From: Rhodoglobus sp. | Lineage (GTDB): Bacteria; Actinomycetota; Actinomycetes; Actinomycetales; Microbacteriaceae | Direction: 5' to 3' | Assembly: GCA_025464445.1 (NCBI GenBank) | Contig: JAODLY010000020.1 | Coordinates: 1 to 44,348, forward strand | Length of the DNA: 44,348 bases | Shown here: positions 18,493 through 28,254 of the stretch, piece after piece | Layout of the letters: every line of letters starts with the position of its first letter | Position numbering within the stretch: position 1 is the first letter of the stretch | Notes under the pieces: model-generated | What the model was told of the DNA's origin: nothing | Seen by the model: the letters and a program-made list of their open reading frames with translations, nothing else | Databases searched by the model: none | Program-made: the position numbers and the translations under genes

Positions 18493-19940
18493 GCTGCCTT
18501 CGATCGGGACAAGGACTTCTGCAGGTCGTCGAGATAGCCGATGGTGAGCACGCTCAGCCCCGCCACGCGGCGCAACCCCGGTGCCTTGTCCGGGTCGCAG
18601 ACGACAGCGACGACCTCCACGCCGAGCGGAAACTTCGTGGATGCCGCGCGCAGTTGCTGCGGCGTCACCCCCGAACCGCACACGAGGAACGCGACGGAAA
18701 CGCCCCCGGCCTGCTCACCGGTCACCCTGGCAACGTCGGTGATGGTCAGGGCGGTCTCGGAGTGCTCGACGACGGCAAGATCGTCGAGCAGGCGGGTGCG
18801 CGTGAGTGTCGAGAGCAAGCGAACCGCGAAAACCTTGTGCTTCGCGAACTCCGGCGTCGTCTCGCTCGCAACGACCGTGACTGTGCGGGCATCCCTGATC
18901 GCACGCGCGCCGAGTGAACCAGCGACGCTCACCGCCATCTCGAACTCGTCCTCGGTTTCGTAGTCAGAGCTTGCGAGGCTCAACGCGATGACGAGATGGC
19001 TGCGCCGTGTCTCTTCGAACTGCCGCACCATGTAGGTGCCGGTGCGCGCTGTCGACTTCCAGTGGATGTAGCGGCGCTCGTCGCCGGGAACGTACTCGCG
19101 CAGCGCGTGAAACGACACGTCGTTGTTCGAGAGGTCGCGCGTGGGGTTGCCCTCGAGGTCGCGGATGAAGCCTGTGCTCATGCTCGGGATGCCGATCGTG
19201 CGGGGATGCACGAACAGCTGGGCCTCATCCGTCCAGATCAACTCCCTGCGCACGATGCCGACCGGGTCGGCGCGTACCGTGCGCACCGGGCCGACGGGGA
19301 TCACTCCGCGGCGGGCTGTGGGAATGACGAACTCGTGGGTGAGTGCTGCACCCCTCCTGAGGCCAGGAAGCGCGACTTCGGCCAGCCCGGCACCGACGGG
19401 GATCTCTACAGTGACGCCCAGCGCCCGGGTGCGGCCGGGGTTGCTCACGATGATCTCGCCGACGGCCCGCTCACCGACGACTACCCTGCTGTGCGGCACG
19501 CGCAGCTCGATCGCGATCGAGCTGCGCCCGACGAGATAGATCACGGCGATGATGACTATCGCAAGGCAGGCATACCCCACAACGACGAGTTCGAGCCAGC
19601 CGAGCCCGTAGCCGAAGCCCAGCGCGACCGGGATGAAGGTGAAGATCGCCCAGCCGAGCGGAGTGACCACAGCGGCGACCCGGTCGAATCCCCTGGTCGC
19701 GAGTTGACGGGCGCCCGTGACGAATCGAACAGTCGCGATGATCGCGTCGGCGAGAAATCCGGTGCGGTCGCCGACGATGCGCGTGCGGGCATTGGTGAGG
19801 CCCTTCGTTCCCGTGCTGAACTGCGAATCGAAGCGACCGCTCGTCGGGGCCGCCTTGAGCACCGTTTTCGGGGTCGTCGAACGCCGCGTCGACCATCGGG
19901 TCGGCCTCGGCTCGGTCGCTGCGGGTCGTACCGCCATCAC
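18489..19940 (-). CDS. DUF58 (YeaD-like) membrane protein
   Basis: DUF58 proteins nearly always accompany MoxR ATPases and often TgpA-like proteins. Their biochemical role is unsettled; many have a von Willebrand A-like fold. This one has 483 residues, a basic, Ser/Thr-rich cytoplasmic N-terminus of about 90 residues, two membrane helices (about 95-114 and 118-138), an extracytoplasmic or membrane-proximal strand-rich section, and the hallmark REYVPGDERRYIHWKSTART (281-300). The long N-terminal extension is unusual and has several threonines (for example TTPKT, 22-26) that could be kinase sites, which is only inference. The GTG at 19938-19940 overlaps the moxR stop by 4 bp; the ATG at 19935-19937 is an equal alternative. 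Centre of the MoxR-DUF58-transglutaminase module. Confidence 0.88.
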   Translation of the reverse strand: MMAVRPAATEPRPTRWSTRRSTTPKTVLKAAPTSGRFDSQFSTGTKGLTNARTRIVGDRTGFLADAIIATVRFVTGARQLATRGFDRVAAVVTPLGWAIFTFIPVALGFGYGLGWLELVVVGYACLAIVIIAVIYLVGRSSIAIELRVPHSRVVVGERAVGEIIVSNPGRTRALGVTVEIPVGAGLAEVALPGLRRGAALTHEFVIPTARRGVIPVGPVRTVRADPVGIVRRELIWTDEAQLFVHPRTIGIPSMSTGFIRDLEGNPTRDLSNNDVSFHALREYVPGDERRYIHWKSTARTGTYMVRQFEETRRSHLVIALSLASSDYETEDEFEMAVSVAGSLGARAIRDARTVTVVASETTPEFAKHKVFAVRLLSTLTRTRLLDDLAVVEHSETALTITDVARVTGEQAGGVSVAFLVCGSGVTPQQLRAASTKFPLGVEVVAVVCDPDKAPGLRRVAGLSVLTIGYLDDLQKSLSRSKAA

Positions 19941-20908
19941 ACGGCTTGCCGTTCGCTCGGCGGCGAGGTCTCGATGAGAATCTGACCCATGATGCTCGAC
20001 GCCGTCACCCCGTCGAACTCGGCTTCGGGGTCGATGACCAGGCGATGGGCGAGCACCGGCTCGGTAAGCGCCTTCACGTCATCGGGGATCACATAGTGCC
20101 GCCCGCTGGCAGCCGCAAGCGTCTTCGCCGTGCGGATCAGGGCGAGGGCGCCGCGCACGCTCGCGCCGAGGCGCACCTCGGGTGCCGTCCTCGTCGCCTC
20201 GACGAGCCTGCCGACGTAGTCGTTGATGGTCGGGTCGACGTGCACGGTGCGGGCGAGCTGGCCCATCTCGGTCACGACATCGGCGGTCACGATGGGCGGC
20301 ACTGTCGTCTCGTGCGCCTTGGTGCCTGCGCCCTCGAGGATGCGCAGGGTGGATGAGTGGTCCGGGTAGCCGATGGACGCCTTCATGATGAACCTGTCGA
20401 GCTGCGCCTCGGGAAGGCGGTAGGTTCCTGCCTGCTCGATGGGATTCTGGGTGGCAATGACCATGAACGGCGCCCCGACCGGGTGGCTCACCCCGTCCAC
20501 GGTGACGTGCGCCTCCTCCATGACCTCGAGGAGCGCCGACTGCGTCTTCGGGCTCGCCCGGTTGATCTCGTCGGCGAGCACGATGTTCGCGAAGATCGGG
20601 CCGGGGTGGAACGCGAACTCGGCTTTGCCCTGGTCGTAGATGCTGACCCCGGTGATGTCACCCGGCAGCAGGTCCGGCGTGAACTGGATGCGACTGCTCG
20701 TGCCCGCGACACTCTGGGCCATGGCGCGGGCGAACGAGGTCTTGCCCGTGCCGGGGAAGTCTTCGAGCAGGAGGTGACCCTCACTGAGCAGGGCGGTGAA
20801 ACCCAGCCTGATGACGAACGTCTTGCCCAGCAGCACCTGGTCGACATTGGCGACGAGCCGGTTGAAGATGTCGGCGAACCAGGTGGCCTGCTCGGGAGTC
20901 ATGGTCAT
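19937..20908 (-). CDS. MoxR-family AAA+ ATPase
   Basis: Cytoplasmic chaperone-like AAA+ ATPase, 323 residues. MoxR proteins help assemble or activate complexes, commonly with von Willebrand A or DUF58 partners. Visible motifs are Walker A FPGTGKT (51-57), Walker B VLADEIN (110-116), sensor 1 ATQNPIEQAGTYRLPEAQLDRF and the C-terminal lid ending VLAHRLVIDPEAE. The ATG has a good Shine-Dalgarno (GAGGGG, 6 nt spacing); a second ATG two codons on is possible. It lies 13 bp after the giant surface-protein gene and overlaps DUF58 by 4 bp. Its position between the surface protein and the membrane module suggests that it matures or regulates that assembly (inference). Confidence 0.94.
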   Translation of the reverse strand: MTMTPEQATWFADIFNRLVANVDQVLLGKTFVIRLGFTALLSEGHLLLEDFPGTGKTSFARAMAQSVAGTSSRIQFTPDLLPGDITGVSIYDQGKAEFAFHPGPIFANIVLADEINRASPKTQSALLEVMEEAHVTVDGVSHPVGAPFMVIATQNPIEQAGTYRLPEAQLDRFIMKASIGYPDHSSTLRILEGAGTKAHETTVPPIVTADVVTEMGQLARTVHVDPTINDYVGRLVEATRTAPEVRLGASVRGALALIRTAKTLAAASGRHYVIPDDVKALTEPVLAHRLVIDPEAEFDGVTASSIMGQILIETSPPSERQAV

Positions 20909-20921
20909 GCTGTGCCCCTCA

Positions 20922-23900
20922 TTAGTTGCTCGAATAGGTGAAGTCGTAGGCCTGGCCGCCGTTGGCGATGACCCTGATCGTCAGGTGCACCCGGCCCGGG
21001 CCGGTCGCGTCGCAATGGCCCGGCGCTGCGGTGTTGGCGTCGGCGAACCCGACCTGCCCATCACAGGTGTACTGGATGTTCTCGTAGGCGGGTCCGGTTG
21101 GCCAGCCTAGCCAGTCGAAGCTGCCGCCTCCCAGCCCCAGTCCGGTGGGCGTGAACGCGGGCTGCTCGCCGTTCGGCAGGCGCGGGTCGACAGCCACGAG
21201 CCCGGTGGAGAATGCGCCGGACTGGGAGTCGTTGCAGAGCGGGCCGGAATCGTAACTGCGGCAGGCACGGGCCTGCACGGTTATGGGCTGACCGTACTGC
21301 GAGTCGTCGGCCGTGAGCGGGGATCCGACCGAGACCGGCCCGCGCTCGCCGCCGACTGTGCTGCCCCCGCCCAGCACGTAGTAGAGCGAGTAGTCACTGG
21401 TCAGCGCGCTGCCGCCCATCGCGCCTCCCGTGATCACCACGTCGAACGCCGCACCGTTCTGTACGAGCGCGAAGGTGAGGGAGGTTATGGCGCCCGGCTT
21501 GGTGTGCGCGACGACGGAAGGGCTTGCCGTGCAGCCCTGCGCGTTGAACGCGAACACGATGAGCGAGTATGTGCCGTCCGGCGACAGGCCGGAGAGCTGG
21601 GCCGACGTGGCGCCGGTGGTGGGGCCGGCCGGGCACGATGGTGCCGCTCCGGTGTATGCCAGCGCCGCGTATCCGGTTATCGCGCTACCGTTGTCGGCGA
21701 ACTTGCCGGGCCAGTCGAGCTGTACCGACGTGTCGGTCAGCGAGGTCGCGAGCGGGGCGCCGATCGCGATGGGTGGGCCGGCGGGAACGTCAGACCGGGG
21801 TTCGCTCGTGTTCCACACCGAAAGTGCGGTGTAGGCCTGGTTGCGGGGGCTCACCGTGTAGGTGACCGCGACTCCGTTATCGAGCGGCCCGAGGGCTGTC
21901 GAGTCGATGCTGCAGGTGCCGCCGCTGCAGATGCCGACGCCGAAGTCGCCAGAGTAGCCGCCCACGGAGACGTGGTACGTGTCCACGGGCGAACCGCCCG
22001 ATGGGGTGCTCACCGAGTTCCAGGTCAGGTGCAGCCCGTGGTCGAACGGCGATGACGAAAGCACAGTCGGGGCCGGCGGGATGATGTCAGACCAGACCTC
22101 GTCGGCGAGCGTCACCGGGTCGGAGTCGCCGATCGCGTTGGTGGCGATCACCGTGATGAGCACGGAGTTCGACGGCCCGTTGCCCGCCGTTGAGATCGCG
22201 CAAGTGGTGCCCGTGCAGACTTTCGAGTCGATGACCGTGCTGCCGCTGGTCGCCGTGACCTTATAACCCGTTATCGGGGAGTTGTTGAATGAGCCGGCGT
22301 TCCAACGCATGGTGATCTGCTGGTCGCCGAATCCCGTGGGGCCGATGTTGGACACCGGGTCGGGACGATCCTGCACCGAGATCGTTATCGTGCCCCAGAC
22401 GTAGCGGTCAGGGTCCCCTGTCGCATCGGCCACCTGGTACTGGAGCGTCACATCCCCCGGCGTTGCGGTGGAGGCGATCGTGGCAGTAAGGGATGACTTG
22501 TCCGCGCTTGGCACGATGTCGATTCCGGGAGGCAGGCTCGCGCCGTCCAGTCCGCGGATGTCGACAACCCGCAGTGGAGTGCCGGGGAAGGGGTTTGTCG
22601 CCTCGTCGTTGGTGAGCACATCGACAGTCGTGGTGCCGCCGCGCCTGGCCACGGCAGCGTCATCCGCGGGTTTCGGCAACGGGCGAGTCGACTGGACGAT
22701 CGACAGTTCGATGCGGCCCGACTTGCCCTCAGACACCGCGTCACGCACCGAAAGCGACATCGCCGTTGTCGAACCCTTGACGGCGTTCGTGTCGGCCTTG
22801 AGGGTGAGCAGGCTGCCGCTGAGCGTGGAAGTGAATCCGACGGGCAGCGGGGCCAGTTCTGAGTAGACGAGCTCGCCGAGATCCTTGGGATAGGGGTAGC
22901 TGGTGAGCTTGAGAAGGTCGATGACCTTCTCCTCGCCGGGCTCGAAGGCGATCACGGCGCCGCCGAAGTCCGGCGGCTGGTTGTCTCTCGGGTCAACGGT
23001 TATCGGCAGCACCAGGATCGCAGTCCTGCCGTTCGGATCGGTCGCCGACGTGCCGTCGGTGACCTCGAACGAGATCGAGGCGGGGCCGAAGTACTTGTCG
23101 GCTGACGTGAATACGAGGGTGTGGTCATCCCGCACGAGGTTGTCGCCGTTCGCGTGGGTAGCCGCGACCGTGCTCGAGTCCGTCAGGCGCACCTGCTTGC
23201 CACCGACAGCGATGACATAGTCGTTGAGATTGATGACGAGCTGGTCTTCGCTGTTCACCCGCAGGGCGGCGGCGCGGCGGTCCACCTGGGGCAGCGCGTC
23301 GTCGGTTCCCGGCACCCGGATGAACGCGTACGTGAATATCGACGGGTCCTGCGGATTCGTGACCTTGAACGGGATGATCTGGCTCTTCGGACCGACAGTC
23401 ACCTCGATCCGCTTGCCCGGCGTGACCTGCGCGACGCTGTCATAGCCCGGGTAGACGGAGAGACCAACCGACCGGTCGGCGCCATCGGCGTAGAACACGT
23501 GGGCAAGCACGTCGACGGTGACCTTGCTGCGGTCGAGGATGTCGGAGAGAGTGAGCACGGTGTCCGTGGCCACCGGCCGCGACAGTGGCGCATTCGGGTC
23601 GACGGTCACCCTGATGAAGTTCTGGCTGGTACCGCCGGTGTCGTTTTCGATCGTGTAGATCACGCCGTAGCTGCCCGGCGTGCGCGGTGGGGTGACGGCC
23701 ACGACATCCTGCACGATCTTCGCCGTCGTCACCGTGTCGTTCGGTATCGCGGAGGTGATGGTCAGCGGGCTGCCGTCGGGATCCGAGTCGTTGGCGAGCA
23801 CCTGCACAGAGACCGTCACGCCGGGGCGCACAGTCACCTCGTCGACGATCGCGACCGGGTTGCGTGCACCCGCGAGCCGCGGGCTGATGCCGATGCGGAT

Positions 23901-26786
23901 GGTGCCGGTCGCGCGGGCGCCGAGGGAGTCGATGACCCCGTAGGTGAACGTGTCCGTTCCTGCCGAGTACTGGCCGGCCTGGTACACGATGGTGTTCGAC
24001 TCGAGGTCGATGACCGAGCCTTTCTGCGGGTTCGAGGACTGGCCGAGCAGTTGCACGGAGTCACCGTCCGGGTCGATGCCCGTGATCGGGATCGTGACGC
24101 GAACAGTCTCGCCGGCGATCACGCGAGCCGTGACCGTCGCGGGCACGGGGGCGTTGTTGGTCGCGACATCCGCCTCGCGCACCGCGATATGCACGAGTGC
24201 CGTCGCTGCCTGACCGTCGGGCCCGGTCACCTGGTAGGCGGCGGTGAAGTTGCCCGTCTTGTCGGGCGCAAGGTAACGCAGCACGTTGCCGGAGGCGAAG
24301 AGCAGGCCGGAATCGGCCGGCAGCTCCTGGTCGAGTCTGGGCTGGAGGGTGAGGTCGAGGCCGTCTGGATGCTCGTCGTTGTTGAGCACAGGGATGTCGA
24401 TCGCCTCGCCGACACGCACGGTGACGCTGTCGTCGTTGGCAACCGGCGGCTGCACGTGGGAAGGCGTAGGAATCTCGATGACGGTGATGACGCCCTCGGC
24501 CTCTGCGAGGCCGTTGCTGACACGGTAGTTGAACGTGACGGGGCCGTTGTCGAGCGGCTTGTCGAGACTCACCCGCACGATGCGCTGTTCGAGCACCTCG
24601 GCGCGCACGCCGGAGTTCGCCGGAAGGTTCATGACGCCCGTGACGAGCAACACGCCCCCAGCCGGGTCGTAGTCGGTGCCCGCGACGTCGATGCGCTCGT
24701 TGCGCAGGGTCTTGACGAATACCGTTTTGGGCAGGGTTATCGGCTTCGTGTTGGCATCGGGCGGAGATGCCACGTCGATGCGGACGAGTCCGGTCACCGT
24801 CTGTGTGCCGTCGGTGACCACGTATTCGAGATAGTGGCTGCGCACCTGGTCACTCGTGAAGCGGAACGTGCCCGTCTCGTAGCTCGGGGTGATCGTGACA
24901 TCCGTCTTCGCGGGAACGCTGTTCAGCCGAACGGTGCCAGTGCCGCCACGCACATGCTCGAGCGGCGAGACAGTGATTTCCTGGCCCGCATAGGTGAGCA
25001 TCACGAATGGGTCGGGGATGATGGGCACTTCGCCTGCGGGCTTCACCGACACGGAGACGCTTCCCGAACTCTCCGCGGTGCCGTCGGAGACCACGAGCGT
25101 CACGAGCTTGAGATCGCCGCCCTTGCCGGAATCGGAGTAGACGATGGTCCCCTCCGGCTTGTAGGTGACCGCGTCCGGGCTGCCCACCGACGCGCTCGTC
25201 AGGTAGAAGGCATCCCCATCCGGATCGACCCAGTCGCCGAGCACCTGTGTGGTTACCCGTCCGCCGGACTGCACGATCGCCTTCGTCTCGCGCACCTGCT
25301 CCGGCGGGGAGTTCTCGTTCGCCGCCCTGATCGTCACGACGACGTTCGCCGTCGCCGAGCCGCCGCGACCGTCTGTGATCGTGTAGCTGAACTTGACCGG
25401 CGCTGTCGCCCCGGCCGCTACTGTGAGCTGGATCTGCTGCCGCTCGTTGATGAGGTCGATCCTGCCCACGTTCTCGTCGAGTGGCACGAGGTCGCTGATC
25501 ACGAGCACGTCGCCGTTGGGATCGTAATCGTTGAGCAGCACTGGCAATACTGTGGAGCGGCCGGGGCGCGCGCCGAACGCGTCGTCGACGGCGATCGGCG
25601 GCTGCTGTACCTTCTCGACCTGCGGGGGGATGTTGTTGTCGTTCTGCTGCTCCTGGGGCGGCGTGTTGTCCGCGGGGATCAGGTCATCCCAGTTGTCGAT
25701 GAGCTCACCGGTGCGCTGCACCGCCCAGGTGGCTCCCGAGCGCCTGTCGTTGAGCACCGCCCGATCGCCGTTCGTCACGAATGACAGCCGGGCGTTGCCC
25801 GCCATGCTGGCCAGCGAGAGAGTCGTGCCGTTGCCCCCGTCGCTTGCGCAGCGCCGCCAATTGTCGCCGTTCGTCCACGCGGCGAACTCGCAGCCGCCGA
25901 TCGCGAGCGGTCTCGCGGCCGTGCCTGCCTTGCCCGCAACGAGCGCGACGGCAGCCGCCCCGCTGAGCGGTGCGCTGATCAGGCCGCCGGAATACCCGAC
26001 GAGCACCCTGTCGCCCGCGGTGCTCGCCCATTGCAGCACGGGCCCGGAGCCGGAGCCGATGATGCCGGAGATGTCTACCGCGCGGCCGTCGAGGTAGAGG
26101 CGGTTGGCGTCTGCGTCGAGCACCGCCCAGTGGCCTGCGACGGAGGTGATGCTGAGGTTCGTCGCCCCAGCGGGGAAAGTCACCGCCTGGGTCGACTCGA
26201 CAGTGTCCGACGCTGCAGCATTCACCCGGTAGACCAGGCCGGTGGATGGCGAGTATGCGTAGAGCAGGCCGTCGGGGTCGACGCTCACCACTGCGCCGAC
26301 TCCGAGGCTCAGGGTCGAGTCCGACTGCGCGTCGAAGGCCGCGAGATCGGGCATGGCGACGATCCATACCTCGCCGGTTCCCCGCTCGAGAATGACGACC
26401 CTGTTGCCAGCGATGAACACATCCGGCTGGTTCGGCGGCAGTGGCACACTGTCGGTGATGGCTGACGTCGCCGGATCGACGATATCGATCTTCGCCTCGG
26501 TGCGGTCGAACAGAAGCACGGTCTCGCCGCGCTGCAGCACGTCGAGGTCGCTGCCAGTGCTCGACACGACAGTGTTGAGCTCGAGCACTTCGGTGTTCGC
26601 ACGCCCGATCGCCTGCCTGCCGCTGTTCGCCACCCACACCGAACCGTCGCCGAGGTTGAGGTGCTGCGCCGTGTAACCGCTCGAGACGATCGCGACCGTG
26701 GCGACGAGCGCGGCGATAACCGTGCCGCTCGTCGCGCTGGCGACGAGCGGGCGGTGGGCTGCCAGCCATTTCCTAAACACTGTCAA
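20922..26786 (-). CDS. Giant surface protein: membrane anchor, propeller-like domain, Ig-like tandem repeats, Fn3 domains
   Basis: Predicted exported protein of 1954 residues, the largest gene here. One hydrophobic helix (about 16-36) after a short basic tail gives a type II anchor or uncleaved signal. Residues about 45-370 are strand-rich with repeated VWxxN/VWIVAM-type blades, resembling a beta-propeller. From about 395 to 1472 I count about eleven Ig-like/cadherin-like units built on PPVAxDDxxxxRxGxxxxVxVLxND with DPDG loops, probably calcium-binding. From about 1472 to the end come three or four fibronectin type III-like domains with paired cysteines. There is no LPXTG motif or C-terminal helix. 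A TTG at 26784-26786 starts it, 3 bp after the kinase stop; GTG at 26778-26780 is the alternative. Comparable to the FN3 protein of bifidobacterial PFNA clusters (from memory). Confidence 0.87.
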   Translation of the reverse strand: MTVFRKWLAAHRPLVASATSGTVIAALVATVAIVSSGYTAQHLNLGDGSVWVANSGRQAIGRANTEVLELNTVVSSTGSDLDVLQRGETVLLFDRTEAKIDIVDPATSAITDSVPLPPNQPDVFIAGNRVVILERGTGEVWIVAMPDLAAFDAQSDSTLSLGVGAVVSVDPDGLLYAYSPSTGLVYRVNAAASDTVESTQAVTFPAGATNLSITSVAGHWAVLDADANRLYLDGRAVDISGIIGSGSGPVLQWASTAGDRVLVGYSGGLISAPLSGAAAVALVAGKAGTAARPLAIGGCEFAAWTNGDNWRRCASDGGNGTTLSLASMAGNARLSFVTNGDRAVLNDRRSGATWAVQRTGELIDNWDDLIPADNTPPQEQQNDNNIPPQVEKVQQPPIAVDDAFGARPGRSTVLPVLLNDYDPNGDVLVISDLVPLDENVGRIDLINERQQIQLTVAAGATAPVKFSYTITDGRGGSATANVVVTIRAANENSPPEQVRETKAIVQSGGRVTTQVLGDWVDPDGDAFYLTSASVGSPDAVTYKPEGTIVYSDSGKGGDLKLVTLVVSDGTAESSGSVSVSVKPAGEVPIIPDPFVMLTYAGQEITVSPLEHVRGGTGTVRLNSVPAKTDVTITPSYETGTFRFTSDQVRSHYLEYVVTDGTQTVTGLVRIDVASPPDANTKPITLPKTVFVKTLRNERIDVAGTDYDPAGGVLLVTGVMNLPANSGVRAEVLEQRIVRVSLDKPLDNGPVTFNYRVSNGLAEAEGVITVIEIPTPSHVQPPVANDDSVTVRVGEAIDIPVLNNDEHPDGLDLTLQPRLDQELPADSGLLFASGNVLRYLAPDKTGNFTAAYQVTGPDGQAATALVHIAVREADVATNNAPVPATVTARVIAGETVRVTIPITGIDPDGDSVQLLGQSSNPQKGSVIDLESNTIVYQAGQYSAGTDTFTYGVIDSLGARATGTIRIGISPRLAGARNPVAIVDEVTVRPGVTVSVQVLANDSDPDGSPLTITSAIPNDTVTTAKIVQDVVAVTPPRTPGSYGVIYTIENDTGGTSQNFIRVTVDPNAPLSRPVATDTVLTLSDILDRSKVTVDVLAHVFYADGADRSVGLSVYPGYDSVAQVTPGKRIEVTVGPKSQIIPFKVTNPQDPSIFTYAFIRVPGTDDALPQVDRRAAALRVNSEDQLVINLNDYVIAVGGKQVRLTDSSTVAATHANGDNLVRDDHTLVFTSADKYFGPASISFEVTDGTSATDPNGRTAILVLPITVDPRDNQPPDFGGAVIAFEPGEEKVIDLLKLTSYPYPKDLGELVYSELAPLPVGFTSTLSGSLLTLKADTNAVKGSTTAMSLSVRDAVSEGKSGRIELSIVQSTRPLPKPADDAAVARRGGTTTVDVLTNDEATNPFPGTPLRVVDIRGLDGASLPPGIDIVPSADKSSLTATIASTATPGDVTLQYQVADATGDPDRYVWGTITISVQDRPDPVSNIGPTGFGDQQITMRWNAGSFNNSPITGYKVTATSGSTVIDSKVCTGTTCAISTAGNGPSNSVLITVIATNAIGDSDPVTLADEVWSDIIPPAPTVLSSSPFDHGLHLTWNSVSTPSGGSPVDTYHVSVGGYSGDFGVGICSGGTCSIDSTALGPLDNGVAVTYTVSPRNQAYTALSVWNTSEPRSDVPAGPPIAIGAPLATSLTDTSVQLDWPGKFADNGSAITGYAALAYTGAAPSCPAGPTTGATSAQLSGLSPDGTYSLIVFAFNAQGCTASPSVVAHTKPGAITSLTFALVQNGAAFDVVITGGAMGGSALTSDYSLYYVLGGGSTVGGERGPVSVGSPLTADDSQYGQPITVQARACRSYDSGPLCNDSQSGAFSTGLVAVDPRLPNGEQPAFTPTGLGLGGGSFDWLGWPTGPAYENIQYTCDGQVGFADANTAAPGHCDATGPGRVHLTIRVIANGGQAYDFTYSSN

Positions 26787-26789
26787 CCA

Positions 26790-28220
26790 TCACGCAGGAA
26801 CGTCTGCGCACTTCTCGCTGCTCGGATTTCCCGTCTTACCCTCGCGATTGACGGTCACGGTTATGCAGACCCGTTCCCCGGGCGTCGCATCGACGACGAA
26901 GCTGCCGCCACGCTGCTGCACCGACGGCTGGCCGGTGCCCGTGGAGATCTGGTACGTGTCCGCGTCCTGGATGCCAGGGTCGCCCCACGCGAATCGCACA
27001 GTGTGATCCTGCACTGTCGCGGAAATGTCGCTGACGGTCGGAATATCGCTCGATCCCGACCTGATGAGCACGACTGTGGCTGTGGCGCCCAGCGCGATCA
27101 CCAGCACCGTCGCAGCGACGAGAACCCAGGTGATAACGCGCACTCCCCGCGGCGGCGGCTGCTTGGGCCGGGTGCCTGTGCTCCGCGGCACATTGCGTGA
27201 ATCACGCACGGTGCCGATGCCGCTGTACGCGGCATCCCCGACTGCACCGCGGCGCTTGCGCCTGCGCTGCGCGACAGACGACACGGCGACCTGGGCGCCG
27301 CGAACGTTTGTGCGATCCTCCAGGTCGGCAACCGTCGCGTGGGCCCACTCGTCCATCGCGACCTCGACGGGCGTCTGGGGCACGCCGAGCTCGGTCTCCA
27401 CTGCCTGCAGCTCGTGTACGAGTTCGAGCACGGTTGCCGGCCGGTTGTCCGGTCGCCGTGACATCGCCCTCGCGAGCGCGCGCTCGAGGCTCGGCGGCAC
27501 GTCGCCGCGATTGACGGGCTGTGGCCTGGCCTTGTTTATGCGCGCGATCAGGTCGGCCGACTTGTTCGACTCCCCCGGGATCTCGAATGGCGATCGCCCG
27601 GCCAGCAGCGAGTACACGGTCGCGGCGAATGCCCAGACTTCGGACTCGATCGAGCCGGCAGTCTCGTCCATGAGCACTTCGGGGGCTGACCAGGGAATCG
27701 ACATGCCCACCGCCTCGCGGTCGCCGGACTCGCTCAGCGTTGCCGCGATACCGAAGTCGGACAGCACGGGATGCCCGTAGGCGGTCAGCAGGATATTCGA
27801 CGGCTTGATGTCGCGGTGCAACACCCCGGCGCGGTGCGCGGTCTCGACGGCGCTGCCGATCCTGACCGCGATGCGGAGCACCTCTGCCACCGGCAGTCGC
27901 TCAGCACGGTAGCGCTGGCTCAGGGCGGACGAGCAGAGTTCCATGACGAGGTACGGGCGCCCATCGGATGACACGCTCGCCTGGTACACGGTGAGGATCG
28001 AGGGATGCGCGCTCAACTGGGCCATGAGGTTCGCTTCGGCCTGGAACATCTGGCGAACCTGGTCATTGACGACCTCGCTCAGCATGACCTTGACGGCCAC
28101 CTGCCGGCGCGGCATGTTCTGTTCATAGAGGAACACGTCGGCGAAACCACCGGAGCCGAGAATGTGGATGTGCGAGAAACCGGGCAGCGTCGGGGGCTGG
28201 GATGGTAGTCGGCGCGCCAC
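26790..28220 (-). CDS. Transmembrane Ser/Thr protein kinase with extracellular Fn3-like domain
   Basis: Hanks-type kinase, 476 residues from the GTG at 28218-28220. The catalytic domain shows the glycine loop GSGGFADV, VAVKV with Lys44, HRDIKPSN with Asp137, and DFG Asp155; all core residues are present. A basic juxtamembrane region (about 295-360) precedes one helix (about 363-386). The outside part of about 85 residues reads as a single Fn3-like sandwich with two cysteines (VCITV and SEKC). It has no PASTA repeats, unlike PknB. The GTG has GAGGGGG six bases upstream. An in-frame ATG at 28254-28256 is rejected because it overlaps a TACAAT -10 box. It lies 3 bp before the giant gene. The sensor may recognise the same ligand or partner as that protein's Fn3 domains. 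Confidence 0.92.
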   Translation of the reverse strand: MARRLPSQPPTLPGFSHIHILGSGGFADVFLYEQNMPRRQVAVKVMLSEVVNDQVRQMFQAEANLMAQLSAHPSILTVYQASVSSDGRPYLVMELCSSALSQRYRAERLPVAEVLRIAVRIGSAVETAHRAGVLHRDIKPSNILLTAYGHPVLSDFGIAATLSESGDREAVGMSIPWSAPEVLMDETAGSIESEVWAFAATVYSLLAGRSPFEIPGESNKSADLIARINKARPQPVNRGDVPPSLERALARAMSRRPDNRPATVLELVHELQAVETELGVPQTPVEVAMDEWAHATVADLEDRTNVRGAQVAVSSVAQRRRKRRGAVGDAAYSGIGTVRDSRNVPRSTGTRPKQPPPRGVRVITWVLVAATVLVIALGATATVVLIRSGSSDIPTVSDISATVQDHTVRFAWGDPGIQDADTYQISTGTGQPSVQQRGGSFVVDATPGERVCITVTVNREGKTGNPSSEKCADVPA

Positions 28221-28254
28221 GAACACCCCCTCATAGCCTCTGTGCGGATTTCCC

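Noticed and set aside
18493-18681. Upstream extension of the transglutaminase-like gene
   Set aside because: It lies inside the DUF58 coding sequence and encodes Arg-rich non-conserved residues; the ATG overlapping the DUF58 stop is the natural start.
23121-25784. 887-codon open frame on the plus strand opposite the giant gene
   Set aside because: Arg/Asp/Val/His-rich composition without any recognisable motif; it mirrors the high-GC codon usage of the minus-strand gene.
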